Source of the DNA: Bradyrhizobium embrapense
GTDB lineage: Bacteria > Pseudomonadota > Alphaproteobacteria > Rhizobiales > Xanthobacteraceae
DNA length: 64,000 nt
Assembly: GCF_001189235.2 (NCBI RefSeq)
Contig: NZ_LFIP02000002.1
Location: 186,411-250,410, forward strand
Direction: 5' to 3'
Both the position numbers and the translations under genes were made by a program. The notes under the pieces are model-generated. The model saw only the letters and a list, made by a program, of their open reading frames with translations, did no database searches and was not told the origin of the DNA. Positions within the stretch are counted from its first letter, which is position 1; each line of letters begins with the position of its first letter. Positions 32,837 through 41,258 of the stretch are shown here, piece by piece.

Positions 32837-33988
32837 ATGAGGAAGGCCACTCTCGCCGCAGCGTTGCTCGCAGCTGCTATCGCGCTGCCGGGCGCACCCG
32901 CTCTGGCGCAGACCAATGAAATCACCATCGGCATCTCGATCTCGACCACCGGCCCCGCGGCGGCGCTCGGCATTCCCGAGCGCAACGCGCTCGATTTCGT
33001 GCCGAAGGAGATCGGCGGCGTGCCGCTGAAGTTGATCGTGCTCGACGACGCCGGCGATCCGACGGCTGCGACCACCAACACGCGGCGCTTCGTCACCGAG
33101 TCCAAGGCCGACATCATCATGGGCTCCTGCATCACGCCGACCACGATCGCGGTGTCGACGGTCGCCAACGAGGCCGGCATCCCGCATTTCGGCCTCGCGC
33201 CGTTCCCGATCAACGACGCCCGCGCGAAATGGTCGGTCGACCTGCCGCAGTCGATTCCGATCATGGGCAAGGTGCTCTACGAGCACATGAAGGCGCACAA
33301 CATCAAGACCGTCGGCTATATCGGCTATTCGGATTCCTACGGCGATCTCTGGGTCAACGACTTCAAGGCGCAGGCGGTGCCGATGGGCCTGACCATGACC
33401 GACGAGGAGCGCTTCGCGCGTCCGGATACATCGGTCGCGGGCCAGGTGCTGAAGCTCGTCGCCGCCAATCCCGACGCCATCCTGATCGGCGCTTCCGGTA
33501 CTGCGGCGGCGCTGCCGCAGACCGCGCTGCGCGAGCGCGGCTACAAGGGCCTGATCTACCAGACCCACGGTGCCGCCACGATGGACTTCATCCGCATCGC
33601 GGGCGCGTCGGCGGAAGGCGTTATCATGTCGGCCGGCCCGATCATGTCGCCGGAGACCCAGCCCGACAGCGCGCTGACCAAGAAGCCGGGCCTGACGCTG
33701 AACGCCGCCTATGAAGCCAAGTACGGCGCCAACAGCCGCAGCCAGTTCGCCGGCCACTCCTACGATGCCTTCGAGGTGCTGAAGCGTATCATCCCAACGG
33801 CGCTGAAGACTGCCAAGCCCGGCACCGTGGAATTCCGCGAAGCGATCCGCCAGGCGTTGATCTCCGAGAAGGAGATCGTGGCGAGCCAGGGCGTCTACAA
33901 CTGGACCGAAAAGGACCGCTACGGCCTCGACGACCGCTCGCGCATCCTGCTGACGGTCAAGGACGGGAAGTACGTCCCGGCGATGTAA
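32837..33988 (+). CDS. ABC transporter substrate-binding protein, aromatic acid type (CouP-like)
   Basis: This 383-residue periplasmic-binding-protein type I has a signal peptide (MRKATLAAALLAAAIALPGA, cleavage near ALAQT) and the Peripla_BP_6 fold (EITIGISISTTGPAAALGIP). The sequence is distinct from the five binding proteins at 39740-46675. It lies in the locus beside the ligase and thioesterase and faces a convergent permease/ATPase set, as in the R. palustris CouPSTU p-coumarate transporter. The ATG follows GGGAGGA. A terminator follows. The predicted ligand is a hydroxycinnamate. Confidence 0.87.
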   Translation: MRKATLAAALLAAAIALPGAPALAQTNEITIGISISTTGPAAALGIPERNALDFVPKEIGGVPLKLIVLDDAGDPTAATTNTRRFVTESKADIIMGSCITPTTIAVSTVANEAGIPHFGLAPFPINDARAKWSVDLPQSIPIMGKVLYEHMKAHNIKTVGYIGYSDSYGDLWVNDFKAQAVPMGLTMTDEERFARPDTSVAGQVLKLVAANPDAILIGASGTAAALPQTALRERGYKGLIYQTHGAATMDFIRIAGASAEGVIMSAGPIMSPETQPDSALTKKPGLTLNAAYEAKYGANSRSQFAGHSYDAFEVLKRIIPTALKTAKPGTVEFREAIRQALISEKEIVASQGVYNWTEKDRYGLDDRSRILLTVKDGKYVPAM

Positions 33989-34013
33989 GCCGGCCGCGAT
34001 CCGCAAAACGAGG

Positions 34014-34043
34014 AAGCCGGTCCCGCTGAGGGGCCGGCTTTTT
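34014..34043 (+). terminator. Intrinsic terminator after ABC binding-protein gene
   Basis: AAGCCGG (34014-34020) pairs with CCGGCTT (34034-34040), with an inner CCC/GGG extension, followed by TTTTTC. It lies 25 bases after the binding-protein stop and about 30 bases before the end of the convergent livF gene. Confidence 0.85.
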
Positions 34044-34072
34044 CGCTAGCCACACGCGTCAGCGATATTAGA

Positions 34073-34804
34073 CTAAATCGCGCTTTCGCCCTCGTGCTGG
34101 AAGCCGAGATAGCTCGCGGCGACGCCCTTGTTGGCGGCTATCTCATGGGCCGGGCCAGACAGCACGAACTCGCCGAGCTCCATCACATAGGCGCGGTCGG
34201 CGATCTGCAGCGCCGCCTGGGCGTTCTGCTCGACCAGCAGCACCGAGACGCCGGCTGCGCGGAGCTCGCCGACGATGCGGAAGATGTCGGCGACGATGAT
34301 CGGGGCGAGGCCGAGGCTCGGCTCGTCCAGCATCAGCAGCTTCGGAGCGCCCATCAGCGCGCGGCCCATCGCCAGCATCTGCTGCTCGCCGCCGGACAGC
34401 GTGCCGGCGAGCTGCTTGCGGCGCTCCTTGAGCCGCGGAAACAGCGTGTAGACCCGCTCCAGCGAGGTCGCCGCGACCGCCTTTGCGATCCGGAAGGCGC
34501 CGAGCTCGAGATTGTCCTCGACATTCATGGTGCCGAACAATTCGCGATGTTCGGGCACCAGGCTGAGGCCGGTCGCGACGCGGTCCTCGATGTCGAGCGG
34601 CGCCATGTCGATACCGGCGAAGGTGGTGCGGCCGCGCAGCGGCAGCACGCCCATGATGGCGTTGAGCAGCGTGGTCTTGCCGGCGCCGTTGGCGCCGATG
34701 ATGGTGACGATCTCGTTCTCTCCAACGTCGAGCGAGACGCCGCGCACGGCCTCGACCTTGCCGTAGGCAATGTGGACGTCGGTCACCGTCAGCAGTGCGC
34801 TCAT
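34073..34804 (-). CDS. livF: Branched-chain-type ABC transporter ATP-binding protein LivF
   Basis: This 243-residue ATPase has Walker A GANGAGKT (37-44), signature LSGGEQ (136-141) and Walker B LLMLDEP (156-162). It ends with the LivF-type ELGEFVLSGPAHEIA. It overlaps the preceding LivM-LivG fusion gene by 4 bases on the minus strand, so the ATPases are co-translated. With the fused permease-ATPase, LivH and the binding protein at 32837 it would make one aromatic-acid importer. Liv naming reflects family, not proven amino-acid transport. Confidence 0.9.
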   Translation of the reverse strand: MSALLTVTDVHIAYGKVEAVRGVSLDVGENEIVTIIGANGAGKTTLLNAIMGVLPLRGRTTFAGIDMAPLDIEDRVATGLSLVPEHRELFGTMNVEDNLELGAFRIAKAVAATSLERVYTLFPRLKERRKQLAGTLSGGEQQMLAMGRALMGAPKLLMLDEPSLGLAPIIVADIFRIVGELRAAGVSVLLVEQNAQAALQIADRAYVMELGEFVLSGPAHEIAANKGVAASYLGFQHEGESAI

Positions 34805-36570
34805 GCGGCGGCTCCGAGATAGGCCTTGATGACATCAGGGTTGCGCTTGATCGCGGCCGGCGTGCCTTCGGCGATCTTGGTGCCGAAATCCAGCACCACG
34901 ATGCGGTCGGCGAGATCCATCACGAACCCCATGTCGTGCTCGACCAGCAGCACCGACATGCCGCCGTCGCGCAATTGCCGCAGTAGCGTGGCGAGCCGTT
35001 GCTTCTCCATGTGGCGCAGGCCGGCGGCCGGTTCGTCCAGCAACAGCAGCATCGGGTCGACGCACAGGGCGCGCGCGATCTCGACAATGCGCTGCTGGCC
35101 GAGTGAGAGAGAACCCGCGAGCTGGTCGATCTGGTCGGACAGGCCGACGCGTTCGATCTGCCGCGCGGCTTCCGCCAGCAGCTTCGCCTCGTCGGTGCGG
35201 TCGAGCCGCAGCATGCTGGAGATCGCCCCGGAATTGCCGCGCAGATGCGCGCCGATCGCGACGTTCTCGAGCACGGTCATGTCGGGCACCAGCTTGACGT
35301 GCTGGAATGTGCGTGCGACCCCGAGCTTGACCACCTCTTGCGGCGGTGCGTTCTCGACCTCCTTGCCTTGCACGAAGATCTTGCCGCCGGTTGCCGACAG
35401 CACGCCGGTGATCAGGTTGAAGGTCGTGCTCTTGCCGGCGCCGTTGGGTCCGATCAGCGCGACGATCTCGCGGGCGTTGACGTCGAACGAGACATCGTTC
35501 ACGGCGAGCACGCCGCCGAACTGTTTTCGTGCTTTCTCGATATGCAGCAGCACCGGGGACGTTCCCGGTGCCCGCTCGCGGTGCTCCAGCTTCACCGACG
35601 TGTCCGGTGTCTTGCGGGTGGGCTTGAACGGCAGCTTCGACATCAGCCAGGGCCAGACGCCCTGCGGCGCGAGTTGCAACAGCATCACCAGCATGATGCC
35701 GAACACGATGGTCTCGAGCTGGCTCTGGCCACCGAAGATGTAGGGCAGGTAGCTCTGCAGCACTTCCTTCAGGATCACGACGATCGCGGCGCCGAGCACG
35801 CCGCCCCAGACGTAACCGGCGCCGCCGACCACGGCGATGAACAGATACTCGATGCCGGCCTGTGCGCCGAACGGTGTCGGGTTGGCGGCGCGCTGGAAAT
35901 GCGCATAGAGCCAGCCGGAGAGGCCGGCCAGAACAGCGGCATAGATGAACACCAGCAGCTTGGCGCGCGGCGTCTGCACGCCGAACGCTTCGGCCGCGAC
36001 ATGGCCGCGCCGCAACGCGCGGATCGCGCGTCCGGTGCGGGAATCCAGCAAGTTCATGGTCAAGAGCGCGGCGACCAGCACCGCGACCCAGATCGCGTAA
36101 TAGATCGTATCCGGGTTCAGCATCTTGAACGAGCCGATCGAGAGCGGCGGGATGCCCGAAATGCCGTCGTTGCGGCCGAGGAATTCCAGCTTGCTGAACA
36201 GATAGAACAGCCCGATGCCCCAGGCGATGGTGCCGAGCGGCAGGTAGTGGCCGGACAACCGCACCGTGACGAGGCCGAGCAGCACGGCCGCGATTCCGCT
36301 GACCAATAACGACGCCGGCAGCGTCAGCCACGGCGAGACGCCATAGGCGGTGGTCAGCACCGCGGTGGTGTAGGCGCCGAAGCCGCAGAACGCGGCCTGT
36401 CCGAACGAGGTGAGGCCGCCGACGCCGGTGAGCAGCACCAGCCCCATCGCGACCAGCGCGGCGAGGCCGATATTGTCGAGCAGCACGATCCAGAACGGCG
36501 GGATGCCCGGGACAAGCGGGATCACCGCCAACACGAGCGCGAAGATGACGAGAGGAAGTCGCTGCGTCAT
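34801..36570 (-). CDS. livM: Fused ABC permease-ATPase (LivM-LivG)
   Basis: This 589-residue protein joins a LivM-type permease (about residues 1-320, eight to ten TM segments, with [16 protein letters not shown] and [17 protein letters not shown]) to a LivG-type ATPase (about 345-589). The ATPase has Walker A GPNGAGKS near 372-380, a signature variant SLGQQ near 488, and Walker [12 protein letters not shown] near 507. The linker is [18 protein letters not shown]. The ATG at 36570 begins [13 protein letters not shown]; a longer frame upstream overlaps livH and is rejected. Such fusions are known in rhizobia. LivG is not present separately in this set, which supports a true fusion. Confidence 0.9.
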   Translation of the reverse strand: MTQRLPLVIFALVLAVIPLVPGIPPFWIVLLDNIGLAALVAMGLVLLTGVGGLTSFGQAAFCGFGAYTTAVLTTAYGVSPWLTLPASLLVSGIAAVLLGLVTVRLSGHYLPLGTIAWGIGLFYLFSKLEFLGRNDGISGIPPLSIGSFKMLNPDTIYYAIWVAVLVAALLTMNLLDSRTGRAIRALRRGHVAAEAFGVQTPRAKLLVFIYAAVLAGLSGWLYAHFQRAANPTPFGAQAGIEYLFIAVVGGAGYVWGGVLGAAIVVILKEVLQSYLPYIFGGQSQLETIVFGIMLVMLLQLAPQGVWPWLMSKLPFKPTRKTPDTSVKLEHRERAPGTSPVLLHIEKARKQFGGVLAVNDVSFDVNAREIVALIGPNGAGKSTTFNLITGVLSATGGKIFVQGKEVENAPPQEVVKLGVARTFQHVKLVPDMTVLENVAIGAHLRGNSGAISSMLRLDRTDEAKLLAEAARQIERVGLSDQIDQLAGSLSLGQQRIVEIARALCVDPMLLLLDEPAAGLRHMEKQRLATLLRQLRDGGMSVLLVEHDMGFVMDLADRIVVLDFGTKIAEGTPAAIKRNPDVIKAYLGAAA

Positions 36571-36575
36571 CGCGC

Positions 36576-37616
36576 TCAATCCTTCTCTTCTTCGACCTGG
36601 GGCGCTGCAAGCGAGCGCAGCACCAGGACGGGAAGGATCAGCGTGAACACGATGACTTCCTTGAAGTTGCTCGCGTAGAACGAGGAGAAGGCCTCGACGA
36701 TGCCGACCAGGATGGCGGCGACCGCGGTCAGGGGATAGCTGACGAGGCCGCCGATGATGGCGGCGATGAAACCCTTGAGGCCGATCAGGAAGCCGGTGTC
36801 GTAATAGAGCGTCGTGATCGGCACGATCAGGATGCCGGAAATCGCGCCGATCACTGAGGCGAGCAGGAATGCGATCTGGCCCGACAGCGTGGTGCGGATG
36901 CCGACCAGGCGGGCGCCGAGGCGATTGACCGCGGTGGCGCGCAGCGCCTTGCCGGTCTTGGTGTAGCCGAAGAACAGCCACAGCCCCACGATGAAGCCGA
37001 TCGTCAGGGCGTACACGGCAAGGCTCTGGCCGGTGAAGCGCAGCGGACCTGCGGTCACCGCGGCGCTCGACAGCGCCGGGCCGCGCAGGCCTTCGGCGCC
37101 GAAGAACACCAGGCCCAGGCCCTGCAGCGCCAGATGGCAGCCGACCGAGGCGATCAGCAGCACCAGCACGGAGGTGTGCGCGATCGGCTGGAAGGCGATG
37201 CGGTAGAGGAACAGCCCGATCGCCGCCACGATCAAGAGTGCCAGCGCGATGTTGACGGCGATCGGCGTATGGGGACCGACCAGTGCATAGACGAGGCCGA
37301 GCAGCGCGAAGGGAAACACGATGTTGAGCCCGACCGAGCGCATCACCAGTCGGGCATGCAACGCCTTGCGCGCGAAGAACAGGTCGAGCGCGAAAGCGAC
37401 GATGCCCATCGCGACCGCAAGGCGCACCGTACCGGGCACCTGCCCGGTCGCCAGCATGGCGTAGCTCAGCGCGCCGTAGGTGACGAATTCGCCCTGCGGG
37501 ATCAGGATCACCCGCGTCACCGCGAACACCAGCACGAGGGCCAGCCCGAGCAGTGCGTAGATCGCGCCATTGGTGATGCCGTCCTGCAGCAGGAACAGCA
37601 TGATCGTTGTGTTCAA
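36576..37616 (-). CDS. livH: Branched-chain-type ABC transporter permease LivH
   Basis: This 346-residue permease starts MNTTIMLFLLQDGITNGAIY and has the LivH sequence ALLGLALVLVFAVTRVILIP followed by QGEFVTYGALSYAM. About eight TM segments are present. It is 5 bases upstream of the LivM-LivG fusion gene on the minus strand and is probably the first gene of the operon; the divergent MarR gene starts 176 bases away. It forms the transmembrane channel with the fused permease. Confidence 0.9.
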   Translation of the reverse strand: MNTTIMLFLLQDGITNGAIYALLGLALVLVFAVTRVILIPQGEFVTYGALSYAMLATGQVPGTVRLAVAMGIVAFALDLFFARKALHARLVMRSVGLNIVFPFALLGLVYALVGPHTPIAVNIALALLIVAAIGLFLYRIAFQPIAHTSVLVLLIASVGCHLALQGLGLVFFGAEGLRGPALSSAAVTAGPLRFTGQSLAVYALTIGFIVGLWLFFGYTKTGKALRATAVNRLGARLVGIRTTLSGQIAFLLASVIGAISGILIVPITTLYYDTGFLIGLKGFIAAIIGGLVSYPLTAVAAILVGIVEAFSSFYASNFKEVIVFTLILPVLVLRSLAAPQVEEEKD

Positions 37617-37700
37617 GGCCGAGCGCTCCCCCTCAAGCGTCGGACCGCCGCGGCCGGTTGTGCCGGTCGGGTCGGCCGATATCGGCTGTTGATAGCCGCC

Positions 37701-37739
37701 GGTATTTGATATAGTTCATAACGATTATTGGATATAATC
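37701..37739. promoter_or_regulatory. AT-rich MarR operator region
   Basis: In GC-rich surroundings, this 39-base AT-rich stretch holds ATAACGATTA (37718-37727), which is repeated in reverse at 28663-28672 before the crotonase gene. GATTAT (37723-37728) and ATAATC (37734-37739) form an inverted repeat with a 5-base spacer. It lies between the divergent livH and MarR genes, so one bound dimer could repress both. Confidence 0.65.
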
Positions 37740-37792
37740 TCAAGGTCCCCGAGCGTCCCGCGGGGTTTTACCGGGATTGCGAGCCTGGAGCG

Positions 37793-38311
37793 ATGACTGT
37801 TTCCAAGACCGCCGCCGATGCCGTTCGTTCGCCGCGTGCCCAGCGCCGGGAACCGGTCGATCCTGCCGGGGACGACAGCATGCTGCAACTGGGCGAACTG
37901 TCCGGACTGCTCGGCTATTCGCTGAAGCGCGCGCAGCTCAAGGTGTTTGAGGACTTCCTGCGCTGCGTCGCGCCGCTGCAGCTGACGCCGGCGCAGTTCT
38001 CGGTGCTGCTGCTGCTCGACAAGAATCCGGGCCGCAACCAGACCGAGATCGCCAACACGCTCGGCATCCTCAGGCCGAATTTCGTCGCCATGCTCGACGC
38101 GCTGGAGAGCCGCGACCTTTGCGCGCGGATGCGCTCCACCAACGACCGCCGCTCCCACATCCTGGTCCTGACCGACAGGGGCCGCGCCGTGCTGGCGCGC
38201 GCCAAGAAGCTGGTCGCCAACAAGCACGAGGCGCGGTTGATCGAGGTGCTCGGCCCGGCCAACCACGCCGCGCTGCTTGAGATGCTGGCGAAGCTCGCGC
38301 AGGAGTTTTGA
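37793..38311 (+). CDS. MarR family transcriptional regulator (CouR-like)
   Basis: This 172-residue winged-helix regulator has a long N-terminal extension followed by the MarR core: LQLTPAQFSVLLLLDKNPGR, then QTEIANTLGILRPNFVAMLD (recognition helix) and the wing RSTNDRRSHILVLTD. It is divergent from the aromatic ABC transporter genes. R. palustris has a MarR protein (CouR) at the corresponding place that represses p-coumarate genes until p-coumaroyl-CoA is present. Shared ATAACGATTA sites here and at the crotonase promoter support the same role. The equivalence is inferred from gene order. Confidence 0.85.
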   Translation: MTVSKTAADAVRSPRAQRREPVDPAGDDSMLQLGELSGLLGYSLKRAQLKVFEDFLRCVAPLQLTPAQFSVLLLLDKNPGRNQTEIANTLGILRPNFVAMLDALESRDLCARMRSTNDRRSHILVLTDRGRAVLARAKKLVANKHEARLIEVLGPANHAALLEMLAKLAQEF

Positions 38312-38330
38312 GGCCGGCGGCGCCTCTGCC

Positions 38331-38415
38331 GTCATTGCGAGCGTAGCGAAGCAATCTATCGTGCAGCATGCACGGAACGATGGATTGCTTCGTCGCTATC
38401 GCTCCTCGCAATGAC
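38331..38415. repeat. Interspersed repeat GTCATTGCGA...TCGCAATGAC
   Basis: The ends GTCATTGCGA (38331-38340) and TCGCAATGAC (38406-38415) are exact reverse complements. Internal GAAGCAATC and GATTGCTTC also pair. This is a familiar dispersed element of Bradyrhizobium-type genomes and lies between convergent genes. Confidence 0.75.
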
Positions 38416-38434
38416 GGGGAGAGAGCGGTGAGTC

Positions 38435-39718
38435 TCAATCCACCAAAATCACCCTGACATCGTTGACGTTGGTCAGCGTCGGCCCGGTCAGCAGCAAGTC
38501 CCCGGTCTGCGCGAAGAACCCGGTGGCATCGTTGTTCTCGAGATAGGCCTTGGGGTCGAGGCCGAGCGACTTCATCTTCGCGAAGGTCGCATGATCGATC
38601 GCGGCCCCGGCGGGGTCGGTGGCGCTGCCGGCGCCGCCATCGGCGCCATCGGTGTCGGCGGCCAGCGCTGCGACATTTGGCGTGTCCTTGAGCAGGTCGG
38701 CCAGCGCCAGCGCGTATTCCTGGTTGGGGCCGCCACGGCCGTTGCCGCGCACCGTCACCGTGAGCTCGCCGCCGGAGATGATCGCGACGCGCTTGCCCTC
38801 GCTGCGTGCCTTCAATGCGAGCCGCGCGTGCCCGGCTGCGACGTCGCGCGCCTCGCCCTCGAGATCGGCGCCGAGCGCGATGGTCTCGTAGCCGGCGTCC
38901 TGCGCGACCTTCACCGCAGCGTCGATCGAGGCTTTCGGCTTGGCCAGCAGCTCGAACGTCGCGCGCGCAAAGGCGGGATCGCCCGGCTTGCAGCTCTCGT
39001 TCCTGGGATCGTCGAGCGCGCGGCGGACTGCGTCGTCGACGGAGAGATTGTATTTGGCGACCAGCGCACGGGCATCTGCCAGGGTGGTCGGATCCGGCAC
39101 GGTCGGCCCCGATGCGATCGCGGAGGGGTCGTCATGCGGCACGTCTGATATCGCCAGCGTGACGACCTCGGCGGCGTGCTGGCCGGCGCGTGCCAGCCGT
39201 CCTCCCTTGATGCGCGACAGATGCTTGCGGACGATGTTCATTTCGCCGATCGGCGCGCCGGAGCGCAGCAGCGCGCGGTTGACCTGCTGCTTCTGGGCAA
39301 AGCTGACGCCCTCGACGGGCGCGATCCAGTTCGCCGAGCCGCCGCCGGTCAACAGCACCAGCAGGAGATCGTCGGGCGTGGCTTCTGCCGCGAGCCGCAG
39401 CGTATCGTCGGCCGCGCGCAGGCCGGCTTCATCGGGCACCGGATGGCCGGCCTCGACCACCCTGATGCGGCGGGTCGGCACGCCATGGCCGTGGCGGGTG
39501 GTGGCGATGCCGACCAGCCGCGACGGTTCGAGCCCGAGCGTGTCGAGATAGTGCCGTTCCGCCGCCGCGGCCATGGCGCCGGCGCCCTTGCCGGCGGCGA
39601 GGCAGATCACGCGTCCCTTCAGCGCCGGCCGCAGCCGCGATGCCAGCACGACATCGGGATGCGCAGCCGCCACCGCGGCATCGAAGATCGAACGCAGGAG
39701 AGGACGACGGTCGGTCAT
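38435..39718 (-). CDS. Glycerate 2-kinase (MOFRL family)
   Basis: This 427-residue protein matches the GckA/TtuD glycerate kinase family. It has KGRVICLAAGKGAGAMAAAA near the N-terminus, LLTGGGSANWIAPVEG in the middle, and the C-terminal MOFRL region ending NVNDVRVILVD with ALAADTDGADGG before it. It phosphorylates D-glycerate with ATP to 2-phosphoglycerate. It lies 21 bases downstream of the last binding-protein gene on the same strand, so it may be transcribed with it, although a link between its substrate and that transporter is not evident. Confidence 0.87.
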   Translation of the reverse strand: MTDRRPLLRSIFDAAVAAAHPDVVLASRLRPALKGRVICLAAGKGAGAMAAAAERHYLDTLGLEPSRLVGIATTRHGHGVPTRRIRVVEAGHPVPDEAGLRAADDTLRLAAEATPDDLLLVLLTGGGSANWIAPVEGVSFAQKQQVNRALLRSGAPIGEMNIVRKHLSRIKGGRLARAGQHAAEVVTLAISDVPHDDPSAIASGPTVPDPTTLADARALVAKYNLSVDDAVRRALDDPRNESCKPGDPAFARATFELLAKPKASIDAAVKVAQDAGYETIALGADLEGEARDVAAGHARLALKARSEGKRVAIISGGELTVTVRGNGRGGPNQEYALALADLLKDTPNVAALAADTDGADGGAGSATDPAGAAIDHATFAKMKSLGLDPKAYLENNDATGFFAQTGDLLLTGPTLTNVNDVRVILVD

Positions 39719-39739
39719 GGCTGTGCTTTCGTTACGCGG

Positions 39740-40972
39740 TCAGTTTCCGCCGATTTCGCCGCTGATGACGTCGCCGAACAATTGCCAGCGCTCGCCCTTG
39801 AACTGCATCAGCTGCAATTGCTCGATCGGCTGGAAGTCGGTCGGCCCCGTGGTCAGCGTTACGCCGGGCAGCAGGCCGCCCTGCGCAAACTGCTTCAGGC
39901 TCGCCGCCTGCTTCATCACATTGGCGCGGGTGAGGTCGTCGCCGCAGCGGCGCAGCACCTCGACCATGGTGGTCGCCATGTTGTAGCCAGTCATCGCCGA
40001 GGCATCGACGCGGTTGGTGTCGGGCATGTATTTGGCCAGCAGTTCGTCGAACGCCTTCATGCCGGCGTCGTCCTTCCACTGCGGATCGCTGGCGTCCTTG
40101 GCGTAGGCCGCCGAGATCACGCCCTGGGCGTTGTCGAGGCCCGCGGGGCGCATCACCGTCGCGGTGGAGGCCGAGACGTTGGAGACGATGGTCACCGGCT
40201 TCCAGTTCATCTCGCCGAGCTTCTTGATCGCCTGGGCGCCGAATTTCGGCGTGGTGAAGAAGATGATGACGTCGGGGTTCGATGATTTCAGCCGCACCAC
40301 ATGGGAATCGATGGTAGGCTCGGCAACCTCGTAGCTCTCCTTGGCGACGACCCGTGCGGGATCGCTGGCGAAGCCGTCTTCCAGGCCCTTCAGATAGTCC
40401 TTGCCCATGTCGTCGTTCTGATAGAGCACCGCGACCTTTGCGGCAGGCTTCTCCTTGAGCAGATATTTCGCGTAGATTCGCGACTCGCTCTGGTAGCTCG
40501 GCAGCCAGCCCATGGTCCATGGGAACGCCTTCGGATCGTTCCACTTGGTCGCGCCGGTGGCAACGAACAGCTGCGGCACCTTCTTGGCGTTGAGATATTT
40601 CTGGATCGCGGTGTTGGAGGCGGTGCCGAGCGTGCCGAACAGGAACAGCACCTCGTCGCTCTCGACCAGCTTGCGTGCCTGCTCGACCGCCTTCGGCGGG
40701 GAATAAGCATCGTCATAGGAGATGAAATTGATCTTGCGGCCGTTAATGCCGCCGTCGTCGTTGACCTTCTTGAACACCGCAGCCATCGCCTTGCCGACCA
40801 CGCCATAGGCCGACGCCGGGCCGCTATAGGGCACGATGTTGCCGATCTTGATCTCGGTATCGGTCGCACCGGTGTCGTATTTCTTCTGCGCCCATGCGGC
40901 ATGGCCGGTCATGGCGGCGACGGCGAAGCCGAGCAGGGCGGTTGCGACACGGTGGCGGATCGGCATCGGCAT
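39740..40972 (-). CDS. ABC transporter substrate-binding protein (tandem paralogue 5)
   Basis: This 410-residue periplasmic binding protein type I has a signal peptide (MPMPIRHRVATALLGFAVAA, cleavage near AAWAQ) and begins its mature part KKYDTGATDTEIKIGNIVPY, a block shared by all five paralogues. Further shared blocks are KINFISYDDAYSPPKAVEQA and VPQLFVATGATKWNDPKAFP. It differs in the ligand region (QKYLNAKKVPQLF and GVISAAYAKDASDPQW) from its neighbours. Together with the liv genes at 46704-50122 it could feed a shared importer. The ligand is unknown. Confidence 0.88.
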   Translation of the reverse strand: MPMPIRHRVATALLGFAVAAMTGHAAWAQKKYDTGATDTEIKIGNIVPYSGPASAYGVVGKAMAAVFKKVNDDGGINGRKINFISYDDAYSPPKAVEQARKLVESDEVLFLFGTLGTASNTAIQKYLNAKKVPQLFVATGATKWNDPKAFPWTMGWLPSYQSESRIYAKYLLKEKPAAKVAVLYQNDDMGKDYLKGLEDGFASDPARVVAKESYEVAEPTIDSHVVRLKSSNPDVIIFFTTPKFGAQAIKKLGEMNWKPVTIVSNVSASTATVMRPAGLDNAQGVISAAYAKDASDPQWKDDAGMKAFDELLAKYMPDTNRVDASAMTGYNMATTMVEVLRRCGDDLTRANVMKQAASLKQFAQGGLLPGVTLTTGPTDFQPIEQLQLMQFKGERWQLFGDVISGEIGGN

Positions 40973-41083
40973 TTCCCGAAATCTCCTTGTTGTTGCCGGC
41001 GCGGAAGGGCCGGGTTCTCTTCGGTTCTTGCCGGTTCTCCTAGCGCATTGCCGGGCAAAGTGTAAGCAGGCATCGCCGGGGCC

Positions 41084-41185
41084 AGAGCGTTTTCGAGCGA
41101 AGTGGACACCGGTTCGCGCGAAGAAAACGCGTCAAGACTCGAATCTGGAGCTTCGGTTCTGACTCAATCAGAACCGAAATGCTCT
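41084..41185. repeat. Rhizobial palindromic repeat AGAGC...GCTCT
   Basis: A composite element of about 100 bases begins AGAGCGTTTTCGAGCG and ends with TTCGGTTCTGA (41152-41162) pairing exactly with TCAGAACCGAA (41168-41178), then ATGCTCT. It lies between binding-protein genes and resembles the element at 32692-32767 in its internal TGGACACCGGTT segment. Confidence 0.7.
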
Positions 41186-41207
41186 AGCCGGCCCATGGCG
41201 AGTGAAA

Positions 41208-41232
41208 GCCCCTGCGACGGTATCGCAGGGGC
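41208..41232 (-). terminator. Terminator-like hairpin after binding-protein paralogue 4
   Basis: GCCCCTGCGA (41208-41217) and TCGCAGGGGC (41223-41232) are exact reverse complements with a 5-base loop. On the minus strand the hairpin is followed by TTTCAC. It lies 27 bases downstream of the gene at 41259-42485. A near-identical hairpin follows paralogue 3 at 42593-42619. Confidence 0.65.
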
Positions 41233-41258
41233 AATGCCAGTCGGATATTGGCGGGAGA

